Source: Dinoroseobacter sp.
GTDB taxonomy: Bacteria > Pseudomonadota > Alphaproteobacteria > Rhodobacterales > Rhodobacteraceae
Assembly: GCA_030066795.1 (NCBI GenBank)
Contig: JASJAW010000019.1
Coordinates: forward strand, 124,001-188,000
DNA length: 64,000 bases
Direction of reading: 5' to 3'
In this document: piece by piece, positions 46,156-55,612 of the stretch
Layout: each line of letters opens with the position of its first letter
Numbering within the stretch: the stretch's first letter is position 1
Translations under genes and position numbers: made by a program
Notes under the pieces: model-generated
Seen by the model: only the letters and a program-made list of their open reading frames with translations
Told to the model about the DNA's origin: nothing
Databases searched by the model: none

Positions 46156-46869
46156 TTACTCTCCGATTGCGACACTCGTCCGGTCGCCCTTGGGGCGGTC
46201 TTCATCGGGCATTTCGCCGGAGACCATGTAAATAACCTGTTCGGAGATCGAGGTAACATGGTCGCCCATGCGTTCGATATTTTTAGCGATGAAGTGCAGA
46301 TGCATGCAGGCGGTGATGCTGCGGGGGTCTTCCATCATGTGGGTCAGGAACTCGCGAAAGAGCGCGTTGTACATCTGGTCGACTTCTTTGTCGCGCAGGA
46401 TCACGCTCTCGGACATCTCAACGTCCAGCTTCATATAGGCGTCAAGCGCGTCGCGCAGCATGCTTTCGACATCCCGCGACATACGGCGCAGCGCAGCGAA
46501 CGCGTTATCGATTTCCTGAAGCTGAAGCAGTACGGACGAGCGCTTGGCCATATTTTTTGCATAGTCGCCAATACGTTCGAGGTTGCTGCTCATTTTGATA
46601 ACGGTCAGCACGACCCGCAGATCACCCGCAGTGGGGGCCCGAAGTGCGATAACCCTTGCAGCCTCTTCGTTGATCTTGGCTTCCAGATCGTCAATCTGGT
46701 TGTCGCGCAAACGGACCGTTTCAGCCAGTTCCTCGTCGCGGTTTTCCAGCGCTTTTGCAGCGTCGGATATCTGCTCCTCGACCATTCCGCCCATCTTCAT
46801 GATCAGCGCCTGGATCGCTTCAAGATCTCGGTCGAAGGCCGAAGCAATATGTGCGTTGTCGATCACCAT
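46156..46869 (-). CDS. phoU: Phosphate signalling protein PhoU
   Basis: PhoU is the cytosolic protein that links the PstSCAB transporter to PhoR and keeps the kinase off under phosphate excess. The 237-residue length is standard. The two PhoU repeats show the MGGMVEEQISDAAKAL and RVVLTVIKMSSNLERIGDYAKN motifs and the second equivalent (MHLHFIAKNIERMGDHVTSI), with metal-binding E/D residues. The start touches the pstB stop. Confidence 0.95.
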   Translation of the reverse strand: MVIDNAHIASAFDRDLEAIQALIMKMGGMVEEQISDAAKALENRDEELAETVRLRDNQIDDLEAKINEEAARVIALRAPTAGDLRVVLTVIKMSSNLERIGDYAKNMAKRSSVLLQLQEIDNAFAALRRMSRDVESMLRDALDAYMKLDVEMSESVILRDKEVDQMYNALFREFLTHMMEDPRSITACMHLHFIAKNIERMGDHVTSISEQVIYMVSGEMPDEDRPKGDRTSVAIGE

Positions 46870-47663
46870 TATCCTATGCGTCCTGTAATGTAGCTTTCTG
46901 TGCGAGGGTCTTCCGGATTGGTAAAAATCTGCCCGGTTTCGCCATACTCAACCAGTTCTCCAAGATGGAAAAAGGCTGTGCGCTGACTGACCCGCGCCGC
47001 CTGCTGCATAGAGTGGGTGACAATTACCACGGAGAACCGCTCGCGCAATTCGTCGATAAGCTCCTCAACCTGGGCAGTTGCAATGGGGTCCAGCGCTGAA
47101 CATGGCTCGTCCATGAGCAGCACCTCAGGGCTGGTTGCGACAGCGCGCGCGATGCACAGACGCTGTTGCTGACCACCGGACAGCCCGGTGCCCGGCTGTT
47201 CGAGACGGTCCTTCGCCTCGTCCCAAAGCGCGGCACGCCGCAAAGACTTTTCCACGATCTCGTCCAGATCGGCCTTGGTACGAGCCAGGCCGTGAATGCG
47301 CGGTCCGTAGGCCACATTGTCATAGATCGATTTCGGGAACGGGTTGGGCTTCTGGAACACCATGCCCACCTTGGCGCGCAGCTGTACCGGATCGACCTTG
47401 GCGTCATAGATATCTTCGCCGTCCAGCAGAATGTCCCCTTCGACCCGCGCGATATCGATGGTGTCGTTCATGCGGTTAATGCAACGCAGGAACGTGGACT
47501 TGCCACAGCCCGAAGGCCCGATGAACGCCGTCACCGTCTTGTCCAGGATGTCGACGTTGACATCTTTGATAGCGTGGTTGCTGCCGTAGTAGACCTGCAC
47601 GCCTTTGGCCGCGATTTTCTTGTCTTCCACCACGGCCCTCTCCGTAAAGCGCATATCGTTCAT
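46869..47663 (-). CDS. pstB: Phosphate ABC transporter ATPase PstB
   Basis: PstB energises high-affinity phosphate uptake. The 264-residue protein has Walker [15 protein letters not shown], the family-specific INRMNDTI, the ABC signature [14 protein letters not shown], Walker [17 protein letters not shown] and the switch His in IVTHSMQQA. The protein ends SYITGRIG. It starts 20 nt after pstA and abuts phoU. Confidence 0.96.
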   Translation of the reverse strand: MNDMRFTERAVVEDKKIAAKGVQVYYGSNHAIKDVNVDILDKTVTAFIGPSGCGKSTFLRCINRMNDTIDIARVEGDILLDGEDIYDAKVDPVQLRAKVGMVFQKPNPFPKSIYDNVAYGPRIHGLARTKADLDEIVEKSLRRAALWDEAKDRLEQPGTGLSGGQQQRLCIARAVATSPEVLLMDEPCSALDPIATAQVEELIDELRERFSVVIVTHSMQQAARVSQRTAFFHLGELVEYGETGQIFTNPEDPRTESYITGRIG

Positions 47664-47683
47664 TGTTCTAATTCCTACCCCGT

Positions 47684-49036
47684 TTACCAGCGGCGCTCAA
47701 ACTTGCGGCGCAGCAGGATGGCAATCGCGTTCATGACCAGCAAGAAAGCCAGCAGCACAATGATCGCCCCGGATGCCCGTTCCACAAAGGCCGGGTCCGA
47801 GCGTTGAGTCCAGTTGTAGATCTGTACAGGCAGCGCGGAGGCCGGGTCGAAGAACCCCTCGGGTGGCGCGGCCGGATATTCGCGGACAAATGCCACCATC
47901 CCAATCAGCAGCAGCGGAGCGGTCTCCCCCAAAGCCTGCGCCAGGCCGATAATGGTGCCCGTCAGAATGCCAGGCGCGGCCAAGGGCAAGACATGATGAA
48001 AGACCGACTGCATTTTTGAGGCCCCGACACCAAGGGCCGCGTCACGGATCGACGGCGGGACCGATTTCAAAGATGCCCGCGTCGAGATGATGATCGTCGG
48101 CAATGTCATCAAGGTCAGCACAAGCCCACCCACGATCGGCGCCGATTGCGGCAAGCCCGCGAAATTGATGAAGATCGCAAGGCCCAGTATCCCGAAGACG
48201 ATCGAGGGCACCGCAGCAAGGTTTGAGATATTCACTTCGATCAGGTCGGTGATGCGGTTCTTTGGCGCAAACTCTTCAAGGTAGATCGAGGTCGCTACGC
48301 CGATCGGAAGAGCCAGACACAGAACCACCAGCATCATATAGAACGACCCAAGGATTGCGACGCCAAGACCGGCAGCTTCAGGACGCTGGCCCGACGCATC
48401 GGGAGCCGTGAAGAAGCGCCAGTTGAAGCGCGTCTCAAGCGTACCTTCCTCCAGCAGAATATCGGCCAGTTGCAGCTGCTCGGGCGAGATGTTCTTGTCG
48501 AGCTGCGCGGTCTCCATGCTCACGCGCCCCTTGTAGTAGCCGTCGACCCGGCCGCTTGCGAGGAACTCGAACGTCCGGGTGGTATCGAGCACGTCTGGAT
48601 TGGCGAGTACAAAGTTGCGCAGCTGTGCAGGCGCTTCCTTCGAGACCAATCCTGCGGCGTCCTTGGCGCTCAGGCCTTCGACCGAGATACCGCGCGCGGT
48701 CATCTTCTGCTCCATCGCAGCGGCAATCAGCGGCTGATACCCGAAGGTCGACACTTTTGCCATTTCGGCGCGGTCGCGATTGCCATTCTTGTCCAGCTTG
48801 TCGGCCGGGAGGGCAACCTCAAGAGTGATGTAGGTTTGCTGGAAAGAACTCAGGCCGTTTGACAGGATGGACGCCAGCAGCAGCACCAGCGCAAGAATGC
48901 CGGTGCAGACCGCGCCCAGACCATACATCCGAAACCGAGCCTCGGCGGCGTTGCGTTTCCTCGTGCGCGCGTCTTGCACGAGAAGCGACGATTTTTTCGG
49001 CTCGGGCGCGGCGCCCGCAATGCTCGCGTCGGTCAT
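47684..49036 (-). CDS. pstA: Phosphate ABC transporter permease PstA (long form)
   Basis: PstA is one of the two membrane subunits of the phosphate importer. At 450 residues it is longer than the roughly 300 of the Escherichia coli protein. The extra part is an N-terminal periplasmic domain (about 70-215, the DUF3333 type) between the first membrane segment ([18 protein letters not shown]) and the permease core. The core has the EAA-like loop [20 protein letters not shown]. Its start overlaps the pstC stop by 4 nt. Confidence 0.94.
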   Translation of the reverse strand: MTDASIAGAAPEPKKSSLLVQDARTRKRNAAEARFRMYGLGAVCTGILALVLLLASILSNGLSSFQQTYITLEVALPADKLDKNGNRDRAEMAKVSTFGYQPLIAAAMEQKMTARGISVEGLSAKDAAGLVSKEAPAQLRNFVLANPDVLDTTRTFEFLASGRVDGYYKGRVSMETAQLDKNISPEQLQLADILLEEGTLETRFNWRFFTAPDASGQRPEAAGLGVAILGSFYMMLVVLCLALPIGVATSIYLEEFAPKNRITDLIEVNISNLAAVPSIVFGILGLAIFINFAGLPQSAPIVGGLVLTLMTLPTIIISTRASLKSVPPSIRDAALGVGASKMQSVFHHVLPLAAPGILTGTIIGLAQALGETAPLLLIGMVAFVREYPAAPPEGFFDPASALPVQIYNWTQRSDPAFVERASGAIIVLLAFLLVMNAIAILLRRKFERRW

Positions 49037-50502
49037 TCGTACTGCTCCCGGTATTTCCGGACGATGTAGAGGGCAAGGACATTGAGCCCCAGGGTGATCA
49101 CAAACAGGGTCAGGCCAAGCGCGAAGGCGACGAGCGTCTCGGCACTTGCGAAGTCGGTGTCCCCGGTCAGCTGGCTCACGATCTTTACGGTGACCGTTGT
49201 CATCGCCTCAAACGGATTAAGGTCTAGCTTGGCCGCGGCCCCTGCCCCAAGCACGACGATCATCGTCTCCCCAATCGCGCGGGAGGCCGCGAGCAGGATC
49301 GCCCCAACGATCCCCGGCAGTGCGGCCGGTACGATTACCTGCTTGATGGTTTCGGATTGCGTGGCGCCAAGACCGAGCGATCCGTCCCGCATGGCCTGTG
49401 GAACCGCATTTATGATGTCGTCAGACAGGGAGCTGACGAAGGGGATCAACATTATCCCCATCACAATTCCGGCAGTCATGACCGAGGACGCACTTTCGCC
49501 AAGCCCCATGGGCTGGGCAAAGTAATCTCTCAGCAAAGGGCCAACAGTGATAAGGGCGAACAAGCCGTACACGATGGTCGGGATGCCAGCGAGGATTTCG
49601 ATCAATGGCTTTGCGACCGCGCGAGCCTTCGGGCTTGCGTATTCGGACATGTAGATGGCCGCGAAGAGACCAATAGGCACCGCAACCAGAAGCGCGATGA
49701 AACTGATGTAAAGCGTGCCCCAAAGCAAGGGCACGATGCCAAGCTGGGATGCCCCGCCCCGGCCAGAGAAACTTGGCGACCAGGTCAGTCCGAAGAAGAA
49801 GTCATGCCAGGGGTACTGCTGGAAGAAATTCCGCGTCTCGAAGAGCATCGACAAAATGATGCCGAGCGTCGTCAGGATCGCGATCGTGGAGGCCAGCATC
49901 AGAAGCGCCAGAATGGCGGCCTCGACCACGTTGCGCGCTCGGAAGTCCTTACGGGTCCGCATGAGCCCGATCGCACACCCCGCGATGGCCAGCGCTGCCA
50001 CAAACAGGGTCATCCAGGTCGACATCGCGGCGCTGAGAGCGCGATAGCTCTGCGCGGCTTGCAAGACATAAGGCTCCACGTCGGATCCAAGCGCAATGCC
50101 GACTTCACCAAGGCGCTCGCGCACATCCGTTGTGTCAGCACGCACGCGCGCGGCGTCTTCGGCCGACATTGCACCCTGATTTACGGCAAGGTTGAGCCCT
50201 TCTGCGACGCGGCGCACATCTGCCATGACCAGTGATCGGGTTGTGTCTGCAGAAATTGCGGTGTCGGGAATGACGTTGCTGATCCGGCTTTCGATGACGA
50301 GAGGTTGCACCAATAGCCAGAGCATCATCGCGATCAGCGCCGGAACGGCGGTCTTGATGAAGACGTGGCTACCGTAGTACGAGGGAAGAGAATGCAGGTC
50401 GCGTGGATCGTTCCCCGCTGAGGTTAACGCGCGTTGTCGACCGGCGACGTATCCCGCGGCTGCCAGCAGCAGCACTGCGATTACAAGCCAAAGGACTGGC
50501 AT
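49033..50502 (-). CDS. pstC: Phosphate ABC transporter permease PstC (long form)
   Basis: PstC pairs with PstA in the phosphate importer. The 489-residue protein is longer than the roughly 320 of Escherichia coli because of an N-terminal extension with two membrane segments flanking a soluble domain (about 70-155), typical of alphaproteobacteria. The permease core shows LLVAVPIGLFAAIYMSEYA, IEILAGIPTIVYGLFAL and the coupling-helix region GATQSETIKQVIVPAALPGI. It starts 78 nt after pstS, behind an intercistronic hairpin. Confidence 0.94.
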   Translation of the reverse strand: MPVLWLVIAVLLLAAAGYVAGRQRALTSAGNDPRDLHSLPSYYGSHVFIKTAVPALIAMMLWLLVQPLVIESRISNVIPDTAISADTTRSLVMADVRRVAEGLNLAVNQGAMSAEDAARVRADTTDVRERLGEVGIALGSDVEPYVLQAAQSYRALSAAMSTWMTLFVAALAIAGCAIGLMRTRKDFRARNVVEAAILALLMLASTIAILTTLGIILSMLFETRNFFQQYPWHDFFFGLTWSPSFSGRGGASQLGIVPLLWGTLYISFIALLVAVPIGLFAAIYMSEYASPKARAVAKPLIEILAGIPTIVYGLFALITVGPLLRDYFAQPMGLGESASSVMTAGIVMGIMLIPFVSSLSDDIINAVPQAMRDGSLGLGATQSETIKQVIVPAALPGIVGAILLAASRAIGETMIVVLGAGAAAKLDLNPFEAMTTVTVKIVSQLTGDTDFASAETLVAFALGLTLFVITLGLNVLALYIVRKYREQYE

Positions 50503-50536
50503 GAGGCCCCCGTTCCAGGTGTGTAGACGTGACTGA

Positions 50537-50556
50537 AGGGGGCCTGAGAGCCCCCT
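50537..50556 (-). repeat. Intercistronic hairpin between pstS and pstC
   Basis: AGGGGGC and GCCCCCT form a 7-bp stem with a 6-nt loop, in the 77-nt gap after the pstS stop. On the minus strand only TTCAG follows, so it is more likely a stabilising or attenuating hairpin than a strong terminator. Such structures often keep pstS mRNA more abundant than that of the downstream genes. Confidence 0.55.
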
Positions 50557-50579
50557 CCACTATCGCTTGATATGATGGC

Positions 50580-51605
50580 TTACATCGCCTGGCCGGATGC
50601 GACCATGTCCTGTGTGCTGGACAGTTCCGGGTCGGAGACGAGACCATAAGCGGCCAGCGGTCCATCGGGCCCTGCAATCTCATCGGCTACGAAGAACTCA
50701 GCGAACTCCTGCAGACCCGGGATCACGCCGATATGCGCCTTCTTGATGTAGAAGTAGAGCGGACGAGACACCGGGTACTCACCGGTGGAGATGGCTTCGG
50801 TGGTCGGAACCACACCGTTCATTGTCGCAACCTGCAGCTTGTCGGTGTTGTTCTCATAGAACGCCAGACCGAACACGCCGATGCCGTCTTTGTCGGCGTC
50901 GATACGTGCAAGGGTTTCGGTGTAGTCTCCGTCGATATCGACCGAGCGACCATCGGTGCGAAGCGCCATGCACTTCTCTTCCGCTGTATCTTCGTCAACA
51001 CCCGCGTCGAGCATTGCCTGGAAGAAGCCACCGTCTTCACACCCCTGCAGGATCACTTTTTCTTCGAAGACTTCACGGGTGCCGTGCTTGGTGCCTGGCA
51101 CGAAGGCTTGAATGTTCTGAGCCGCAAATGCCGGGTTCACCTGATCCCATGTGGTGAATTCGTTGGCGACCAGTTCGCCGTCAATGAAATGCTCCGCCGC
51201 CAGCGCTTTGTACCAGTCAACCGGCGTGAACTCGAAGGAGTTGCCGTTGATGTCGGAGGCGAAAACGATGCCGTCATAACCGATGCGGACTTCGATGATA
51301 TCGGTCACACCCGCTTCCGCACAGGCGGCGATTTCTTTTTCACGGATTGCGCGGGACGCGTTTGCAATGTCGATGGTGTTTTCGCCAACACCTTCGCAGA
51401 ACCGCTTCAGGCCCGCGGAAGAGCCGCCTGACTCAACGACCGGTGTCGGGAAGTCAAAATTCTCGCCAAAGGCTTCGGCAACAATCGACGCGTAGGGCAG
51501 CACGGTCGACGAACCTGCAACTTGTACCTGGTCACGTGCAGATGCGGCCGATGCGGAAACTACAGCAAGTGCAGCCGCGGATGCGGCGAGCTTAGCAAAA
51601 GACAT
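50580..51605 (-). CDS. pstS: Periplasmic phosphate-binding protein PstS
   Basis: PstS captures phosphate in the periplasm. The 341-residue protein has a cleaved signal peptide (KLAASAAALAVVSASAASA) followed by RDQVQVAGSSTVLPYA, the phosphate-binding GSST motif, then ESGGSSAGLKRFCEGVGENTIDIANASR and FVPGTKHGTREVFE. It is the PstS type with a Cys-linked VxCxxGxx region. AGGAGAGA precedes the ATG. It is the first gene behind the Pho boxes at 51678-51717. Confidence 0.95.
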   Translation of the reverse strand: MSFAKLAASAAALAVVSASAASARDQVQVAGSSTVLPYASIVAEAFGENFDFPTPVVESGGSSAGLKRFCEGVGENTIDIANASRAIREKEIAACAEAGVTDIIEVRIGYDGIVFASDINGNSFEFTPVDWYKALAAEHFIDGELVANEFTTWDQVNPAFAAQNIQAFVPGTKHGTREVFEEKVILQGCEDGGFFQAMLDAGVDEDTAEEKCMALRTDGRSVDIDGDYTETLARIDADKDGIGVFGLAFYENNTDKLQVATMNGVVPTTEAISTGEYPVSRPLYFYIKKAHIGVIPGLQEFAEFFVADEIAGPDGPLAAYGLVSDPELSSTQDMVASGQAM

Positions 51606-51627
51606 AAGGGGTCTCTCCTGAGGTGTT

Positions 51628-51633
51628 ATTATA
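51628..51633 (-). promoter_or_regulatory. Putative pstS -10 element
   Basis: TATAAT on the minus strand lies 23-28 nt before the pstS start codon and about 45 nt downstream of the last Pho-box half site. The distance is larger than in Escherichia coli, so this may be a Pho-independent promoter or the spacing differs. Confidence 0.4.
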
Positions 51634-51677
51634 AGCTGCGCCGAGTGCGACGCGCACGGTCTGCCTAAGGGCCTGTT

Positions 51678-51717
51678 GCGATGCTTTTGTTAAACTTTTG
51701 TAACTCTTTTATGACAG
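51678..51717 (-). promoter_or_regulatory. Tandem Pho boxes upstream of pstS
   Basis: On the minus strand four 7-bp blocks are spaced by AAAA at an exact 11-bp period: CTGTCAT, GAGTTAC, GTTTAAC and GCATCGC. The first equals the PhoB half-site consensus and the next two are degenerate; the fourth is poor. This is the expected arrangement of PhoB dimers bound head to tail. It lies between phoR and pstS. Confidence 0.75.
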
Positions 51718-51765
51718 CGCTCGGTGACCTTGCGTAAAGCGAAAATCGCTATCCGAGCAAACTGC

Positions 51766-52803
51766 TTATGGTTTTCGTAAAACGACGGCAAAACAGGATC
51801 CTACACCTTTTTGGCTCGTCACATCGAGACGTCCACGATGGCGTTGAACGATGTGTTTTACGATGGCCAGGCCGAGGCCAGTCCCTCCCAGTTCGCGCGA
51901 TCTATGGTCGTCGACCCGATAGAATCGCTCTGTAAGCCGTGGGATCTGGTGCACCGCGATTCCCTCCCCTTGGTCGCGGACCTCGATGCGGTAGAACGGA
52001 CACCTCAGATAAATGTCACTTTCGCCCTCACTAAGATGAACCTCCACCGCTGTATCAGGCCGCCCATACTTGATCGCGTTCTCAAAAAGATTGTTAAAGA
52101 CCTGCCGTAACTGGTCGACGTCGCCGACCACCTCGGCCTCGCCCTGCTCCGCTGAACCGAGATTGAGGTGAATTCGATCGCGTTCCGCAGGATCAGCGAT
52201 TGATGACTGCGCGGCATGCAGTACGTCGACAAGGCGCACACGCGTGTCGGGCAACTGACGCTCGGAAAACTCCACCCTGCTCAAGGACAACAAGTCGGCA
52301 ACAAGCCTGTTCATACGATGCGCCTCGCGCGCCATCATCGCGGTGAAGCGTTCTATAGCCGCCTGATCGCCGCGCGCAGGCCCTTGCAGCGTGTCAATAA
52401 AGCCCAGAAGTGCCGTCAGAGGCGTGCGCAACTCATGACTGACATTCGCGACAAAATCTCTGCGCATCATGCCCGCTTCCAGCATTGGCGTTTTGTCTTC
52501 CAAACAGACAAGTACCATTCCGGTGCGCCGGAGCTGTGTGACCGAAGCCTCGTAGATACGTTCGAACGTTTCGCGGGTAACTGTGTACTTGGCCTTCACC
52601 TTTTTTCCGTCCCGCGCACAAGTTTCGATGGCCGTGACAAGCGAAGGCTGGCGGAGCACGGTGATGTAATTTCGATTCTCGATGTCTGACCCGAACAGGT
52701 CCTGCGCCGCCGCGTTGGGGGCCCGTATCCGAGCATTTGTATCCACGCCAAACGCTGCGATTGGCAGGGCATTTATGATTTCAATCAACTCGGTGTCATC
52801 CAT
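51766..52803 (-). CDS. phoR: Phosphate regulon sensor kinase PhoR, soluble form
   Basis: PhoR phosphorylates PhoB. The 345-residue protein has a PAS domain (about 5-105), His123 in FVANVSHELRTPLTALLGF, and an ATPase domain with NNLFENAIKYG, VRDQGEGI, RFYRVD and GGTGLGLAIVKHIV. Unlike Escherichia coli PhoR it has no transmembrane segment at the N terminus, so it should be cytosolic or bound to partners. It is the first gene of the phoR-pstSCAB-phoU-phoB run. ATG 52803 is used; the frame upstream (to 52839) is not protein-like. Confidence 0.93.
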   Translation of the reverse strand: MDDTELIEIINALPIAAFGVDTNARIRAPNAAAQDLFGSDIENRNYITVLRQPSLVTAIETCARDGKKVKAKYTVTRETFERIYEASVTQLRRTGMVLVCLEDKTPMLEAGMMRRDFVANVSHELRTPLTALLGFIDTLQGPARGDQAAIERFTAMMAREAHRMNRLVADLLSLSRVEFSERQLPDTRVRLVDVLHAAQSSIADPAERDRIHLNLGSAEQGEAEVVGDVDQLRQVFNNLFENAIKYGRPDTAVEVHLSEGESDIYLRCPFYRIEVRDQGEGIAVHQIPRLTERFYRVDDHRSRELGGTGLGLAIVKHIVQRHRGRLDVTSQKGVGSCFAVVLRKP

Positions 52804-52982
52804 CTTTCGACCAAGATTTGGGCAACTGCGTGTAAGCACGTAAAAATTGTATTGATATGCCTATTTTTCGATCTAAGCGGGTAGACAATCGGTGCATGGC
52901 GTACAAAACTCGTCTCTGACGCATGAGTTTAGGAACAGTTGCCGGCTCCCACCAAGCCGGCGCTGGTTGGGGAAATGTAGTT

Positions 52983-53354
52983 ATGCGGCCGATGGAACAG
53001 TCCATTGCCAACTTTGCGCACAGGATTCGCCGGGATAATATTTCGGCCAGCCGTGTACTGGTTGTCTCTGATACTTGCTTTGATGAAGAAATCCAGACCG
53101 CGACACTGGTCGACGTCGACGATACGCTGCTGGACAAGGTGCGCCCGACGGTCGTTGTTACTCCGCTCGTCAGCTGGACATTTGACGCATTGGATGTCGC
53201 CGAGGCGCTCTACTGTGCTGGCTACACAGGGGAGTTGGTTGTTCTGGCATCGCACCTGCCGTCCCCGGCCGTAGTGGAACGCGAGTTGCGAGACACGGCC
53301 CCCGGCCTGTGCATTACTTTGAGTGTTCCAGACCGCTCCAATGCCCCGCATTGA
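52983..53354 (+). CDS. Receiver-like protein divergent from phoR
   Basis: The 123-residue protein is unassigned. After an N-terminal helix (MRPMEQSIANFAHRIRRDN) it follows an alternating beta/alpha pattern resembling a response-regulator receiver: SRVLVVSD, VRPTVVVTPLVSW, ALDVAEALYCAGYTGELVVLAS and AVVERELRDTAPGLCITLSV. The position of the phosphoacceptor Asp is taken by Thr, so it would not be phosphorylated there. It is divergent from phoR and its stop lies 3 nt from that of the gamma-carbonic anhydrase gene. GGGGAAA is about 10 nt before the ATG. A link to phosphate signalling is only suggested by location. Confidence 0.65.
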   Translation: MRPMEQSIANFAHRIRRDNISASRVLVVSDTCFDEEIQTATLVDVDDTLLDKVRPTVVVTPLVSWTFDALDVAEALYCAGYTGELVVLASHLPSPAVVERELRDTAPGLCITLSVPDRSNAPH

Positions 53355-53357
53355 GCG

Positions 53358-53882
53358 TTACACCTCAGCCAACCCGCGCCGGAAACGCCGCATATTGTTC
53401 TGATATCCCTCGGCAGACTTCAGCAGGCCAGCACGGGCCACGTCATCCAATGCTCGGACGACTTTGCCCGGTGTGCCCATCACCAGACTACCTTCGGGTA
53501 TTTCTTTGCCTTCCGTAATCAAAGCACCGGCGCCAATCAGGCACCCTGCCCCGATCTTTGCACCGTTCAAGATCGTTGCGCCCATACCAATAAGCGCGCC
53601 ATCCCCAATCGTGCAGCCGTGCAGCATCGCCTTGTGCCCGATGGTGCAATTGGCTCCAATCGTCAGCGGGTAGCCCATGTCGGTGTGCAAGACACAGTTT
53701 TCCTGAATATTCGATCCCGCGCCGACGCGAATTTCCTCGTTATCCCCCCGAAGCGTACTGCCGAACCAAACCGATGCCGCCTCTTCCAGCACGATCTTCC
53801 CGATCAGATTGGCATCAGGAGCGACCCAGTAATCGCCATTCTCCGGGAATGATGGTGCAACGCCGTCCAGCGCATAGATCAT
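53358..53882 (-). CDS. Gamma-carbonic anhydrase family protein
   Basis: This 174-residue left-handed beta-helix protein belongs to the gamma-carbonic anhydrase/PaaY/CaiE family. Hexapeptide repeats run through most of the protein ([17 protein letters not shown], then [20 protein letters not shown] and [14 protein letters not shown]). The three metal-ligand His positions occur in [11 protein letters not shown]. The enzymatic function, carbonic anhydrase or another, cannot be told. Its start overlaps the gmk stop by 4 nt. Confidence 0.9.
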   Translation of the reverse strand: MIYALDGVAPSFPENGDYWVAPDANLIGKIVLEEAASVWFGSTLRGDNEEIRVGAGSNIQENCVLHTDMGYPLTIGANCTIGHKAMLHGCTIGDGALIGMGATILNGAKIGAGCLIGAGALITEGKEIPEGSLVMGTPGKVVRALDDVARAGLLKSAEGYQNNMRRFRRGLAEV

Positions 53883-54535
53883 TTGCTGCCCTCCTCAAAC
53901 TCCAAGTGTAATCCGCGCACATGTGACTGCAGTCCAGGCTGTTGCGCCCGGCGCATGCGTTCCGCGCTTACAATTGTTTTCAGTTGTTCTTCCGTCGCGT
54001 CGATATCGTCGTTCACCAGCACATAGTCATACCCGTCCCAATGGCTGATCTCGTCCCAGCTCTTCTGCATCCGCTTGGAAATGGTGTCTTCAGTATCTTG
54101 CCCGCGCGAGACAAGACGACGTTTCAATTCTTCGATGGAGGGCGGCAGAATGAACACCGAAAGCGTATGCTTGCCAAGGTCCGAGTTGCGGATCTGCTGA
54201 GCGCCTTGCCAATCGATGTCGAACAACACATCGCGGCCCGCCTCAATGGCCTCCTTCACGGGTTTCAAAGGGCTGCCATAGAAATTCCCGAACACATGCG
54301 CGTGCTCCAGCATGCCGCTCTCCGCGACAAGCTGCTTGAACTCCGCTTCCGAGATGAAATGGTAGTGATCCCCGTCCACTTCGCCCGGGCGCGCAGTCCG
54401 GGTTGTCGCTGACACTGAAAACGAGAGCGTCGGGTCCCATTCCATCAACCGCCGTGCAAGCGTGGATTTCCCTGCTCCGGAGGGCGATGACAGGATAATG
54501 AGAAGCCCACGTCGCGGACTGGCTGTGGTGGTCAT
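53879..54535 (-). CDS. gmk: Guanylate kinase
   Basis: Gmk phosphorylates GMP to GDP with ATP. The 218-residue protein has the P-loop [10 protein letters not shown], the GMP-binding [38 protein letters not shown], and the lid region [19 protein letters not shown] 54535 ([10 protein letters not shown]) is used. It sits downstream of yicC, the common gene order, and upstream of the overlapping gamma-carbonic anhydrase gene. Confidence 0.96.
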   Translation of the reverse strand: MTTTASPRRGLLIILSSPSGAGKSTLARRLMEWDPTLSFSVSATTRTARPGEVDGDHYHFISEAEFKQLVAESGMLEHAHVFGNFYGSPLKPVKEAIEAGRDVLFDIDWQGAQQIRNSDLGKHTLSVFILPPSIEELKRRLVSRGQDTEDTISKRMQKSWDEISHWDGYDYVLVNDDIDATEEQLKTIVSAERMRRAQQPGLQSHVRGLHLEFEEGSK

Positions 54536-54608
54536 GGATCGCGCCTCCTCGCTCCGGCTCAGGCTTAGGCGCTGGCGCGCCAAAGGGCAACCATCGCGAC
54601 CTGCGGCG

Positions 54609-55517
54609 CTATTCGAGGTTTTGGACCTGCTCCCGCATCTGGTCGATGGTGACCTTGATCTCCAGCCCGACTGCGGTCAGGTCAGTATCTTGCGACTTAG
54701 AGCACAGCGTGTTGGCTTCGCGATTGAACTCCTGGCACAGAAAATCCAGCCGCCGACCGATCGGCCCGCCTTTTTCTAACAGGCCCCTTGCTGCCGAAAT
54801 ATGTGCACGCAAGCGATCGATTTCTTCGGTGACATCTCCCTTTACCGCCAGAAGTGCAAGTTCTTGCGCAAGACGTTGCGGGTCTGGCGCGACTTCCTCA
54901 GCCGCCTCTAGCAAATTGGTCAACTGAGTCTTCAGGCGCGCCGCGCCGGTCTCTGCGCGTTGCACGGCGAGGTCCGCGGCCTGATCGACCGAACCGGTCA
55001 GTTTGTCCAACTGACCGCTGAGAATGGTTTCCAAAGCCGCGCCCTCAGAGGTACGGCTTTCGAGAAACGCAGCCAGCGTCTCGGACAGGTCATCTAAGAG
55101 TACCGTCTTCAGCGCGGCTATCTCGACCGGACCAGCCTGATCGGCTTCCGCCACGCCACGCGCGCCCAGCAGGTCTAGTGCCGAGGGCGCATCTAACGCC
55201 ACGCCTGCCGCCTTGGCTGCATTGGTCACATGGGCCACACTGTGCAGAAGGGCCGCCAGCGCAGTTTCGTTAACCAGTCCAGCGGCGTCGCCGGATCTGC
55301 CAAGGCGTAAGCCACCGCTGACATTGCCTCGTTCCAAAGCCGCGGAAACGCGCTTGCGCGCCTCGGGTTCCAACCCGGTAACCCAATCGGGCACGCGCAG
55401 TTTTATGTCGATGCCACGGGCATTTACAGACCGAAGCTCCCAGGTCCAGGTCCAGGTTTCATGGCTGCCGGTTCTCGTGGCATAGCCCGTCATCGACCGC
55501 AAAGCGGGGTTAACCAT
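54609..55517 (-). CDS. yicC: YicC family protein (endoribonuclease)
   Basis: This 302-residue protein is of the YicC/YloC family, reported to be an endoribonuclease in Escherichia coli. The start [15 protein letters not shown] is diagnostic, followed by [20 protein letters not shown]. The conserved C-terminal ending has [44 protein letters not shown]-type sequence, including the metal-binding residues. ATG 55517 is used; another ATG at 55526 lies in frame. It lies 73 nt upstream of gmk. Confidence 0.93.
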   Translation of the reverse strand: MVNPALRSMTGYATRTGSHETWTWTWELRSVNARGIDIKLRVPDWVTGLEPEARKRVSAALERGNVSGGLRLGRSGDAAGLVNETALAALLHSVAHVTNAAKAAGVALDAPSALDLLGARGVAEADQAGPVEIAALKTVLLDDLSETLAAFLESRTSEGAALETILSGQLDKLTGSVDQAADLAVQRAETGAARLKTQLTNLLEAAEEVAPDPQRLAQELALLAVKGDVTEEIDRLRAHISAARGLLEKGGPIGRRLDFLCQEFNREANTLCSKSQDTDLTAVGLEIKVTIDQMREQVQNLE

Positions 55518-55612
55518 TGGTAACATTTCCCGCTGCAATTTTCGCTAAGTCTGGCATGTTAACGTCCAGGTAAGGATTTCACGCCTAACGGTTAACATCG
55601 TTTGACCACAGC

